This document shows, one piece after another, positions 1 through 44,244 of a stretch of 64,000 nt of DNA (positions within the stretch are counted from its first letter, which is position 1; every line of letters starts with the position of its first letter). Source of the DNA: Acanthaster planci (lineage: Eukaryota; Echinodermata; Asteroidea; Valvatida; Acanthasteridae). The position numbers and the translations under genes are program-made. The DNA is taken from NCBI RefSeq assembly GCF_001949145.1, contig NW_019091475.1, positions 662,561 to 726,560 of the forward strand. The letters run 5' to 3'. A model generated the notes under the pieces. It ran no database searches. It saw only the letters and a program-made list of their open reading frames with translations, and had not been told where the DNA came from.

Positions 1-702
1 CGACGAATAATTGGGGGCCATTTTATTGCACCACAAAGATAAATACCACAAGATTCCAAGTTTGCATCTTATGGGAAAGGTGTACTCTTCGATAGGCATT
101 TCCATAGGCGACCCTTGGGGTCGGGATATCAACCCCCCCCCCATTGGTTAGTTTGGTCGGCAAAATCGTGGTCTGTCGGCAAAATAAAAAACGAAGAACG
201 GAGAACGAAGGTGAAAGGAAGGGAGACACAGTACACTCGTTTTGCGTCAAGGTCCATCGGCAAATGAATTTCATATAGGCCTATAGCACGCCCCATTGAA
301 AATGGTCTAGCGACGCTCGTGGGCATTTCGGTAAGAAAAGATAGATATTGGGCACAACTGATTTGGTTTTCCTCTTTTTTGGGGGGGGGGCTGTATGTGT
401 GTGGGGGGGTGGAGAAAAATGAGCCATTTCAGTATTCCAACCAGCGTATGCCCAAAATGAGGCCTAAAAAAGAGGTCATTCGGACACCCGTGTGAGGTCT
501 GTCCTCATCAGCGCTGCCCTAAACGGAGACTCGTACGCATGCTTTGTTCCTTGCTATTTCGAAATACCGAACTTGCTCATAAAGTTTCCGATTTTTTTCA
601 TGTAATATTTTATGGCCTTAGGGGCAGGGGGCCAGATTTCCTCAAACAATAGTCATATACAAATGCATTATCCCTGTTGATTTGAAATAGCTTTGTTTTG
701 AC
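1..702. other. 5' flank of SVEP1
   Basis: Upstream and presumed promoter/5' UTR sequence with poly-C and poly-G runs (about 131-143 and 380-410). I see no exon, and in particular nothing resembling a VWA domain on either strand. Confidence 0.6.
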
Positions 703-34692
<33,990 letters not shown>

Positions 34693-35280
34693 CCACACAC
34701 TGGAGTACAGAAGTTGATGTAAAATGTCGGATGAATGTTCCTACACAGGCCTAACTTAAGACAGATGGCAGTTTTTATTTATGCATTAGAATGGATTATT
34801 TGTGCTTATTGTCACTTTAACCGGGGGGGGGGCATTATTCCAAGGCAAGGGCACTACTGTGGCAAAATGTTTGAAATCTATGTTGTTTCTGTGTAGATAT
34901 GCCCCCTGCTTCACACAAAACTGTAGTTTTCCTTTGAGGAAGTCTCAAAAACAGGTTTTTTATGACAACGGCTGTTAATGTTTATTATTAAATACTTATA
35001 TTGGTGCTAAACAAATTTCAGTCATTCTTGAGTCCAGTGTAAGATTCCATCTTTCCCTTTATCCAGATATGAACAAAAAACTGTACAGTACACTCAGTGG
35101 TGTCTTTATTTTAATTGTGTATACTTTTCTAAAAAAAAATATCTTAAATATTTTGAAACAGTTCAATCAAATGGAGTTTACAGCAGACTGGCCAAGTTTT
35201 GTGGAGTGATTGTCAAAACTTGCAGGCCCCTGCATAGCACGACTGGTGGTTTTTATTTCGTACCTTTTCAAAGACTTGTA

Positions 35281-35286
35281 AATAAA
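35281..35286 (+). promoter_or_regulatory. Candidate SVEP1 polyadenylation signal
   Basis: A canonical AATAAA lies 589 nt after the SVEP1 stop codon, in AT-rich sequence. It is the first clear hexamer I noticed in the 3' flank, but no cleavage site can be proven from sequence alone. Confidence 0.45.
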
Positions 35287-37072
35287 ATGACTAGATGCAC
35301 CAGTTCATTAAATGACAGCTGGAAAATTTATCATGCTAACAAAATGAAACGTTGCCCTAGTTGATGTAACGGAGCATGTTTGATTCTTTTGTAACTCCTG
35401 AGGTCTGGTCCAGTACTTGCGCCATTACTACCCAAGTGTTTTTGGTTGTTACTCTGTCTCAACTTGAAATGGTCAAGGAAAGATAGACGTGCTTGTTACA
35501 GAGCATGAATTTGACTTTCTGCCTGGCTACAACTTCCATTCACCAATGACACGGCACAGAGTGCAGCCTTTAGTAGCCATCAGTGTTGTCTTCGAGTCCA
35601 TGACAAGTCCCAGTATAAAGTCCATCACAAGTCATTCAGTCTTTGCCAATTCACAAGCTGTTCCATCCTGTTACTTATGACTGGACTTGTGATGGACTCT
35701 ACTCCAACATTGTTGGCCGTAGCCAGTATAGTGCCCGTTTTGGACGTAGCCTAGGAAGCAGACAAGGTTCTTGGAAATATTACTAGGGTAGTAGTTTCTG
35801 AAATAACCCTGTACCATACTACATTAATAACAAAATGTTTATGAACAAGCATGCATTGCTACAATACGATACGAAAATTCAAGATGGTACAACACACTTG
35901 TGTAATATAAAAGATGTACATCACCCTGAACTCACTGCTTTCATGTGTACTTATTTAACGGCTTGGTTGGCCTGCTTTTTTCCCCATGGCTTTCCTCCAC
36001 TTGACCCTGTCTGCAGCAAGGATATGTGGAAGCCACTAAAGCTTTGCACAACCAAGTTTAATGCCCACATGTAGACCATTACATTGTGAAAGTCCAGCAC
36101 AAAATTTCTGGACCGACGAGATTTGCTGGTGAGAAATGCCACCAAAGTCCAAGGCAGGCAGCAGTTCATAAGAGGTGTGTGCATGCACCGCACTCAACCC
36201 CTTGGAGGTTCTGTGCTGACTTCCCATCGTTTGTGTGATTGTGTCATGTCCTCGGTTGGGTTTCCAACTAAGGACATGACCAACCCAGGACAAATTTCCT
36301 CTGAAGTTCTTTTTTCTTTAGCAAAATTTATGACCCCATCTAAAAACCAGGTTTTGAAGTTGTTAACTAAGGGGATATGTATGTCTGGTTTTAGCGTGCG
36401 TTTAAGACCGGCTCAGGAGAATGGACCTGACGAATGCCTCAGCCAGCAGGCGAGGGCATTATCAGCATTCAGCCGAGCACATAGTTATTCCCATTCATTA
36501 ATACCTTGTTTTAGTCAGAGAGTCAAAAGTCAATATATGATGGATTTCCGATGGTTTTATTACAGAATTTTACTTCCATTTTTCTGAACACCCCCCCGTC
36601 CACTTTATGGTACATTCCTTGTGCAAGTTGTCTAATAGAGTCTCCTTATATGGACTTGGCGCACGCGTGGTGAGCCGCGTGCACACAGACTCTAGACCAA
36701 TCAGAATCAACTAAACTGTCTCGTGTCCAGGTGCCAGCGCTTGATTTACACAGTGGGCATTGTCACTTCTCAGCGGCTTTCAAATCATATCAATTCAAAT
36801 CAGTGGCTTTCAATCAAATTTGAATACAGGGTCAAGTTGCACGTTGAATAGGAAGATTGTCTGAGGTATTTATGAATAATGTTTTAAGTGCATAACTTAG
36901 AATGAATTTAGTCAAGTTAGGATTTCGCCACGAAAAATATAAATATGCTGAAAGATTTTAAATACAAAGTTACAAAGGAAGGTGGCTGTCACATTTTTGT
37001 ATGTGGCATATGACAATCAGAAATTATCTATTATCAGTATAAAAAATGAAACTTTTCAAAATGTTGAAAAAT
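35287..37072. other. Convergent intergenic region SVEP1/CYB5RL
   Basis: AT-rich, with no convincing exon on either strand. It holds two short imperfect palindromes: arms AGTCCATCACAAGTC / GACTTGTGATGGACT around 35618-35697, and a hairpin at about 36243-36278 with arms ATGTCCT / AGGACAT and GTTGG / CCAAC. Open frames here (for example 36123-36587) have no domain features. Confidence 0.6.
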
Positions 37073-37078
37073 TTTATT
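37073..37078 (-). promoter_or_regulatory. CYB5RL polyadenylation signal
   Basis: TTTATT on the + strand reads AATAAA on the - strand, about 50 nt beyond the CYB5RL stop codon at 37127-37129. Position and sequence suit a short 3' UTR. Confidence 0.6.
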
Positions 37079-37126
37079 AAATTCTAAATATTTCTTCGTA
37101 GGTACATCTGGGAGATTGAAAGTTTA

Positions 37127-38000
37127 TCAAAATTTGAAGACACTTCCCTTAAAATCCAGCTTTTTCAAAAAATTCATCATGTCTTTATCAAAGGACTTTG
37201 TACCGCACACGAGGAACTGGGTTTCTGCTTCTGGACTAGTCTCCATCTCAGCCGCCAGTAGGTCTTGCTTGATGCGGCCATAGTGGAAATTTTCTCCATA
37301 TGACGTGGGATGTTCTCCCGGCACATCCTAAGGATTGAAGAACAGGGAGGGACAGGTGTGAATATGAACCTACATCTACAGAGAGAGAAGACAGGAGGGA
37401 AGTGGTCGGGTTTCCAAGGTGAGAGGTAACCGTTGAATGATATTTCCAGCAAAACAAAATCAACGGTATCAGGCAAGAGACTGAAAATCCAATCCCCTGG
37501 TCAACCTGGGACGCACTCGAACCTGGGTCACAATAGAGGTGGGTGGAAAAACTACTATGACTCGGTCCTCTTATTCCAACATGGAACAAAGAAAAATGCT
37601 GCATCTGCAGATATGGCTGCATAAGTATCAGTGTTCACACTGTGCTAGCTAGTCTCTTTACATCCCAATTACACCATCAGTCCCAACTACAAAGCTGCAG
37701 TCAGGCCAGCCATTCGGCACAACACAACAGTTCCAGCACAGAGCCAACAGGTATGAGCACACCACTCAATCTCATGCCTGAGCAATCCAAACCTACCTGG
37801 CTCAGCGCATACAAGACGGTGAAGTTCCAGAAAGCCGTCAGCTCGTTCAACTTTTCTCGCAAGAGTATATCTTCATACCTTCGGCTCGCATACACCAAGT
37901 GAACAAACGTCTCATCGTTGTCATCGGTGACGATGTGTCGGATGACTTGAAGCATCGGGGTGATGCCGGTGCCGGCTGCTAGCATCACAACACGGCGACA
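37127..38000 (-). CDS. CYB5RL: CYB5RL exons 7-8: NAD-binding domain and C-terminus
   Basis: Exon 7 (38000-37797) begins CRRVVMLAAGTGITPMLQ, the dinucleotide-binding Gly-rich turn, and continues with DDNDETFVHLVYASRRYED and LTAFWNFTVLYALSQ. Exon 8 (37327-37127) has GENFHYGRI, the TQFLVCGTKSF segment equivalent to the CGPxxM-type nicotinamide loop of b5 reductases, and ends in VFKF and TGA. An aromatic C-terminus is usual in this flavoenzyme family. Confidence 0.95.
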
Positions 38001-41000
38001 CTGCAAAGAAGAAAAACAGAAACACCTAGAAAAATATTTCACCATTAGGAACTTTTTTTCTTGGCAAACACCAACAACGATCATTGTCCAAGGCTGGGAA
38101 TTTTCAGACAGTCAATAAAAATGATAAAATGGCAACACAGCCTCATCAATCAAGGTGTGCCTCTCAAAATAAGAGTGATGCAAAATCTACACTTTTGAAG
38201 AGTGCCGATAGTCCCAACAGAAGGTGCCAATCTCTTTCCAGTTTTAAAGAAGGGAATACCCTCACTTGTCCCCGAGGCAAAATTACCAACAAGACTACCT
38301 AAGAGAAATGAATTAATATTAGGTAAAAAAAGGCGGTCTGCAAAATAAAAAATTTGTCAACGATTCTGAGCGACTACCTGATTGGGTTGGTAAGAGAAAG
38401 TTCCATACGGGCCTCGCCACTCTATGCTGTCTCCTTCTTTCCATTGCTTGATGTACTGAGACATGGAACCATCTTTGTAAATCTGGGGGGGGAAAAAATA
38501 TCCTTTGCCAGTGGAACAGCATTCTAAGGAAACCAGTCTCTGAGGTGATCTGCGAATATACACTTGAAACCAATTTAAAGAAGACATTTTGAAACCGTCA
38601 GAAAATTTTGATGTATGATGACTTGAATGAATGCTCTTTGCGAAACTGACCTTGATGAGAACTTCAAAGTGGTTCCTTGTTCCGGGAGGGCTGATTGGCG
38701 TGTACTGCCGTGTGATGGATCTACCATTCACAGCACCCCTACCCGAATAAAAAAAAAAAAGAACAGAGATGGCAAAGAAAAGGGACCAATATTTGAAAAA
38801 TTGGTTTTTAGCTAAAAGTTTCCAAGGTTGATAGACAAGAAAGGCGCTTAAACTTCACAGTGACAGAGTAAGCTATGCCAGTCAGTGCACGAGTAGTTTG
38901 AGGGAATAGCATCTCGTGAGTCAAAAGGGTTGCCTTGCTCTCATTCTGGAACGGGTGGCCATAACTGGGAGCGCAGCGTTCCCATGGGAACACTGCCTCA
39001 GAACGATCACGCACGGAGTGGACCACTCCAATGCCGGAATGTTCTGATGAAACGCTACCTAAGGAGTTCCAAAGGGAACGGTCCAATGGAATACAAACAC
39101 TGCCAACTTTCGAGATGCACCATGTGTCACTGCACCTGAGTATTATGTGTTGGCCGACACCAAGATTGACTTGACTGTTGCCAGGCAGGACAAATGTATA
39201 GATGACGCTATCATGGGATACTCTCTTCGCGCTCTGTAACTTGAAGGATCGGTACTCATCAGGGCTAAACGCATCCTGATAACTTGACGTCTACGTAGTA
39301 AAGAAGAAAAAGAGAAATCTCAAACAAATGAATAATCACAATCCCTGCACATTGGGCTCACATCATCTGAACATTCCTGAAAGCTTCCCAACTCCCTGGG
39401 GAGTATACTAGCCCGATGCTGCCATTTCAGCGCAAACAGCTAAACATGACCGTGTCTGCCCTCACAGGTACCCATTTACTCCTGGGTGGAAAGGGGCACA
39501 TAGGGGTAAAGTGACTTGCCTAAGCTCACATGCTGCCACCAGCTGGATTCAAACCCTGACCCTACGATCAAAAAGCTACAAACCCTAATCATCAGGACAC
39601 ATGCCTCCCCCCACACTGAATACTGAGTCTGTGAGACAGTAATTCCAAATGTGAAGTATGTAGCACATAGTAACCGTTGTAGGCCTTGCAATGAGTATCA
39701 CGACTAAGGAAGTCCATATTCTTTTGTGAGAATCTGGAGTGGAAACGTACTTCTCTCAGAGATGGTTGCTGCTGCCAGCACTCTGTAAGAAGTCGAGTGC
39801 TGAATAATTTTTGTTGGATCCCCTTGATCAGGAATTAAGCCAAATACCTCGTCAACTAAAACCTTCCACAATATTTGGGATGAGTTTACAAGTTTTGGTC
39901 CATTCCTGCAATCCATTCCTGGATTCTGTAAAACGCTTCATCAAATTTATTCCTTTCCATTAGGTTAAGAAATAACTTTGTGACTTCAAGAGTGGCCGAA
40001 GCACATAGCATAATTGATGACAACTTTGACAACTGTAAATGCAGTGCCCAGAGGTTTATTAACACTTTTGTTTCAGATTTCAAGGTACTTTTTAATTTAG
40101 TGTAATTGTGGAACTTGTAATAATCTATTCTGTGGTACCAATCCATGTAATTTATAATTGTATCCTATGAGGAAACTCAAACGGAATCACTCCAATGACT
40201 CCATCAACCTTGATAAAACCACAGACCTGGTGTTTATTTTCAGCAGGCTCTCGGTGCTCTGTCTGTGCCCCGCCTACATGACACCTGTTGCAAGACTTCC
40301 TCCATGCTGCCAGCTCTGTCTCATGCAAGTCAAACACGCAGGGGTTACAACCCGTGCCGCAGCAATCGCTGGCAAGCGGCTCGGTGGGTTTCTGGGCCAG
40401 GCACGTCTCACAATCCACAAAGTCCTCCTCGGCAGACATGGCTGGACACCAGCATAAAATTAAGAGCAGTAAACATGATGAAATGACTGAGCTAAAACGT
40501 AAGAAAGTGTTTCTTGGTAAATCAGCCCGTATCATGGATGGGATGAGGTCATACTGTTTGCTGACATTTCAGCCGCAGACTGGGAAGTGCACTTGGCACG
40601 GGATTGTTGCTTGACAGGGACTGCCTGGGGACGACTGTTCTCATTATTCATGCCCAGCATCAAGCACATCCACCACGACATGCCTTCCTTCACCACACGT
40701 TTCTCGGGCTCATCATCTGAATCCAATTTTCTCTTTTTGGAATCTACGGAAACGAAAAAGAGACACGCTAATGACTAGGTCTATTACAGTTTTTTGCTAA
40801 TTGAAGTACCTAGGCTTTAACAGTCACTATTCTTGTTACATACCACAGCTGCATAAGTACTGCATGACATACCGACATTCAAAATCACCAACAATAATTC
40901 TAAACTTTATTCCACTTGTAAAAGACTGCAGTGTACTGTTATGATATCAGTAACAGTCAAGGCTGAATGAGTTACATATTATGATGTTAAGTTGCATTAA

Positions 41001-41876
41001 ATAAAGAAATACTCATTCTCGCGGTCGGGCATCTAGGAATTTCTGTACATTATTGAATGGCACAAAGGGGAAATTTGCCCCTTTGCCGCGTGTTAAAAGT
41101 CTGTAGTGAAATCATGCCAACTGCGAGAATTATATTTCAAGTTAGCTCACTTTTCAATTTGGGAAAGTGTGCCAGGCCTATTCTAAAGCCTTTTTACCAA
41201 GCTGTGCTGCAAAGACAAATATCACCCTCCTTGTTGGCTGATGAGATTGTTTTCAAGCAAAATCAACCGAAGCACATAGATATAGGTCTGCATGGTCTAG
41301 GCCTTAAAATAATTAATTAATACACATGCTTAGGCCCCTATATTTGATTAGACTAGCCTAACTGATCATTGGTTCAATGGTTGTGCTTAAAGTATCGACA
41401 GGCTACATGAAATAAAATGTAAAGAGGAAGCCATGGGACATAACTAAGCCTATCGTTTTCTGAGTGATGGCAGATTTAGGCCTAGGAAAAGGGTTCCATA
41501 CACGGACGCCACTTGACATCCTGTGTACAAACCCATCATTAAGACTTACTGGTGAGCATGCTATGTGTTTTCGAATCCCTCCTAAATTGAACTTTTCTTT
41601 ACATGTTTTTGCTTTCTGACGTCTTTCCAGGCCTAGGTCTACAGCAGCATACATGGCATCAGCCCAGGTTCGACATAGGCATTACGTCTGCGTTTCGTAC
41701 ACATGTATGATGTAGGCGCCTACGATCTGGGGACTGGGAGTCCACCTACCTGGAACTGGGTTAGCATTGGCTTGCGATTTGCATGGTGCTTGCATGAAAA
41801 AAAGTGATTTTTTTTTTTGTCTGTGTGTGGAATTTTTGACGAATTTTGAAATCTGAAGAATTCACCTACCGTCCAT
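37127..41876 (-). CDS. CYB5RL: NADH-cytochrome b5 reductase-like protein
   Basis: Eight coding exons on the - strand, in transcript order: 41870-41876, 40555-40743, 40278-40441, 39136-39290, 38651-38738, 38378-38482, 37797-38000, 37127-37327. They sum to 1113 nt (370 residues plus stop) with matching phases. The architecture is that of vertebrate CYB5RL: an N-terminal oxidoreductase-like Cys motif (CCGTGCNPCVFDLHE), then a ferredoxin-reductase-type FAD domain with RQYTPIS, then an NAD domain with AAGTGITPM. The predicted role is flavin-dependent electron transfer from NADH; the physiological acceptor of this paralogue is not established. Homology to human CYB5RL spans the whole reductase part. 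The first two exons and the donor of exon 3 are the weaker parts. Human is about 315 residues; the extra length here is N-terminal. Confidence 0.9.
37470..37566 (-). mobile_element. Degraded tRNA-derived SINE fragment
   Basis: Similar to the SINE at about 59580-59706: shared GACTGAAAA.CCAATCC and an antisense box B (CGAACC). Lies in the CYB5RL intron between exons 8 and 7. Box A is damaged. Confidence 0.5.
38378..39290 (-). CDS. CYB5RL: CYB5RL exons 4-6: FAD-binding domain
   Basis: Exon 4 (39290-39136) encodes DAFSPDEYRSFKL ... YTFVLPGNSQVNLGVGQHI, matching the human RVRFALPGNSQLGLRPGQHL. Exon 5 (38738-38651) carries RQYTPISPPGTRNHFEVLIK with the flavin-contacting RxYTxxS motif. Exon 6 (38482-38378) has KDGSMSQYIKQW and SIEWRGPYGTFSY, corresponding to GxMS and the human WRGPFGDFFY loop. 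Junction phases are 0, 2, 0, 0. Confidence 0.93.
39365..39605 (-). mobile_element. tRNA-derived SINE with L2-like tail, uninterrupted copy
   Basis: On the - strand: box A region TGTCCTGATGATTAGGG, box B GGTTTGAATCC, then GGCAAGTCACTTTACCCC, GGGTACCTGTGAG and CCCAGGGAGTTGGGAAG. It lies in the CYB5RL intron between exons 4 and 3 and serves as the empty-site comparison for the SINE at 33597. Confidence 0.75.
40278..40441 (-). CDS. CYB5RL: CYB5RL exon 3: oxidoreductase-like Cys motif
   Basis: Encodes MSAEEDFVDCETC, KPTEPLASDCCGTGC and NPCVFDLHETELAAW, then RKSCNRCH. The D-CCGxGCxPCVxDL-(F/Y)-type motif is the oxidoreductase-like N-terminal domain found in CYB5RL and OXLD1. I placed the donor at CAT|gtaggc (phase 0) rather than seven bases earlier (AACAG|gtgtca, phase 2), because the following exon needs phase 0. 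Confidence 0.85.
40555..41876 (-). CDS. CYB5RL: CYB5RL exons 1-2: basic/acidic N-terminal extension
   Basis: Exon 1 contributes only ATGGACG (41876-41870) before a gtaggt donor. Exon 2 (40743-40555), after a tttcgtttccgtag acceptor, gives SKKRKLDSDDEPEKR, a Trp/Met-rich patch (MSWWMCLMLGM) and a polar tail, ending at AACA|gtatga. The phases join exactly. The extension has no counterpart I recognise in human CYB5RL, and KKRK followed by acidic residues resembles a nuclear-localisation or phospho-acidic patch. The alternative is translation from Met at 40439 (MSAEEDF) with these exons as 5' UTR. Confidence 0.55.
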
Positions 41877-42508
41877 GTTTTAATTAAAGTGAGAGTTTCG
41901 TCATATTTCAGAGTGTATAACTTAGAAAAACCCGCCAAAAGTCACCGTACATGCCGTAGGCTTCCAAGTTTTCGATGTGTTATGCCCCAACTGTCGGTCC
42001 GTCCGATATGTCGTCTGCAAGCTTTGGACCTATTCTGGCCACCAGTCTTTCAGCCAGCCAGGAATGCACTGCAAGGAGTCGGGTACCAGACATAAAATTA
42101 TGCTTAGTCTTTAGATTAAGTCGTTTGAAAAATTTCCCATAAATTCAGGGTCATTCTAATTCTTAAAAATACTCTTATTCAAGAAACGAAATAATTGTAT
42201 TAATTAATTAGAATATTAGTTTTGGTTTGTGTGATGTTATTCCATAAATAAATTTCCATTACGTCCATAAAAAGTTACAAGATTGAAAGAGACTTGAATA
42301 CTATTTACTGGAGCGAGGTGTAACGTCACACGAACAAACACCGTTGCCTAGAACGTGACCGTACGAACTTTGATGTTTATCGTTGGAAGGATATTAGGGC
42401 CTATGAAGTGAAATTTCGCTCAGAGTTTTTACCCACAGTTATGACGTTGTGACAGAATGTTATCTTTATTTAATGTTATTTGGTATTTGATTGAATAAGG
42501 CTACTAAG
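41877..42508. promoter_or_regulatory. Divergent CYB5RL/SPEF2 promoter region
   Basis: 632 bp separate the two start codons, which face away from each other. Both 5' UTRs and the core promoters must lie here or in unseen upstream exons. I noticed a CRE-like half-site (ACGTCAC, about 42323-42329), a FOX-like ACAAACA (42334-42340) and an RFX half-site GTTGCC (42343-42348), packed within 30 bp. FOXJ1 and RFX factors are established regulators of motile-cilium genes such as SPEF2. No TATA box is evident near either start. Confidence 0.5.
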
Positions 42509-44244
42509 ATGACAGAGATTTTGTGCCGTTGGCTCAATTCCGACCTGGGCATTTCGCAGCCAGTAGGTAAGCGTGCGGCACAATTTTTTCGGTTGTCGGG
42601 ACGGTACAAGACTGAGTAAGACCCACTTCGCTCCATTGCTTAGCGCTTAGCTAGCAGTAGCACTTCGCCCCGCAAACCCGCAGCCACTTCGTTCCATCCC
42701 GGATCCCTACTTCGACTCGCCCCATCATCATTTTGCCTCGTTCCCACTTTGGCCCATTTCCATCGCGTCACTTCTAATCAAAGATGCCTAGGCCTCCTTA
42801 GCAATGTTTCTTTTTTTTTTTTACAGAAAAAGTAGCCTAGGCCTCCACACTCAAGTCTGTGAGTGACTATCATAGGCCTATGCCATGTAGGCTACAAGAA
42901 CCATGTAGGCCTACAATACATGTAGGCCCTCTGCAGATCCTAGGCTATAGTATAGTATTGTTGATGTAGACGCACTTTCATTTTTCACTTCTTGTGTCTT
43001 AATGCACAACATTTTTAGCTCAAATTTCGCAATGAGCAAAACTTCATCAAACTCCTTAGGCCTAGGCCTGTATTCTGATTCATAAATCTCAATTTTATGT
43101 AGGCCCTACCTGCTACAAAGTTCAGATGAACTTGCCTGATTGTCTGATTTTTTTTTGAGTGCGAAATGAACTCTTTTAGGCTATGTGCTGAAAAATAGGA
43201 AAAGAATTTTCTGACAGACATGTTGATGGGTATTTGTGTGGAAGTAATAATGCTTTACAAGAAGCTATCAACCTCAAATCATTTTGTAAATGTTCAGATG
43301 GAATTTTCAGAGATTTTTTCAAGTGTCCCACATTAGGGACACTCGGCTGAATTTTTAAGTGTTTAGGCCTACATGTAATAATTGCTTCAGTAGAGAACCA
43401 GTTTCAGTTCAGTTTGTTTGCTTTTTTGCCTTTTTTAGATCAGAAAAACTTTGCTGAGAAGTTTGCATCTGGTTATCTGATCGGAGAAGTCCTCAAGAAA
43501 TATGACCTTCAAGAAGACTTTGAATCATTTTCGCAGTCAAGGTAGAGAGTGTAGAGTGGCTGTGTCACAAATTCCACATAACTGGTTTCATTCAAGTGCC
43601 ACTGCCAATGTAATATTAGTTAAATATTGCAAAGCCAGAAGCAGTCGTCTGTAAATATTTGGCTTGAAACTTCAGTTGGCTTTGAACCAGGGCGAACTGT
43701 GTTGTGCTGCTACCAAGATGCTGATGCGTCACGTTCCCCACACTAAACCAGCCAAGCCAGTTGGTGGAGTATGTCCTGACGGATGATTGCCAACAACTTT
43801 ATTCACATTAAATTTCAAAGCCCACCTGTCGTTGATTTTTATTACTTGGATGAAAGCTTCAAATTCATTTGATACAGCCTGTACGTAAGCAGCTTTCTTG
43901 GACAGTTGGTGGAAAAACTTGTGTTCCTTTAATACTTTTCAAGCACTTTTTGAAAAATAAAAAACCTTTAAAAATGTGGTAATCTTTTCAGGACGGCAGA
44001 CTCCAAGCTCAATAACTTCACCCGACTGGAGCCCACGTTGCATCTGCTGGAGGTGCCCTTTGACACCAACACGGCCCATGGTGTCATGCAGGAGCAGCCG
44101 GGTGTGGCCACCCGGCTCATGTACCAGCTCTACATCGCCCTGCACAACAAGAGGCAGGCCAACTTGACGGGCGTGGCCATGGAGACCATGCGGGCGCGGG
44201 CTCCGGTCAAGCTGGAGAGCTTAGAGCGAGGTCCCTACAAAGAG
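42509..44244 (+). CDS. SPEF2: SPEF2 N-terminal calponin-homology-like domain
   Basis: Exons 42509-42566, 43439-43541 and 43992-44244 (residues 1-138). MTEILCRWLNSDLGISQPV, FASGYLIGEVLKKYDLQEDF, SKLNNFTRLEPTLHLLEVPF and PGVATRLMYQLYIAL match the CH-like domain (CLAMP/CH_2 type) of SPEF1/SPEF2 proteins, used in microtubule association. Start choice: the first ATG of the aligned region, preceded by AT-rich 5' UTR. Confidence 0.95.

Noticed and set aside
36123-36587. 154-residue + strand open frame between SVEP1 and CYB5RL
   Set aside because: No domain signature, no promoter or splice context, and it contains a small hairpin; likely chance.
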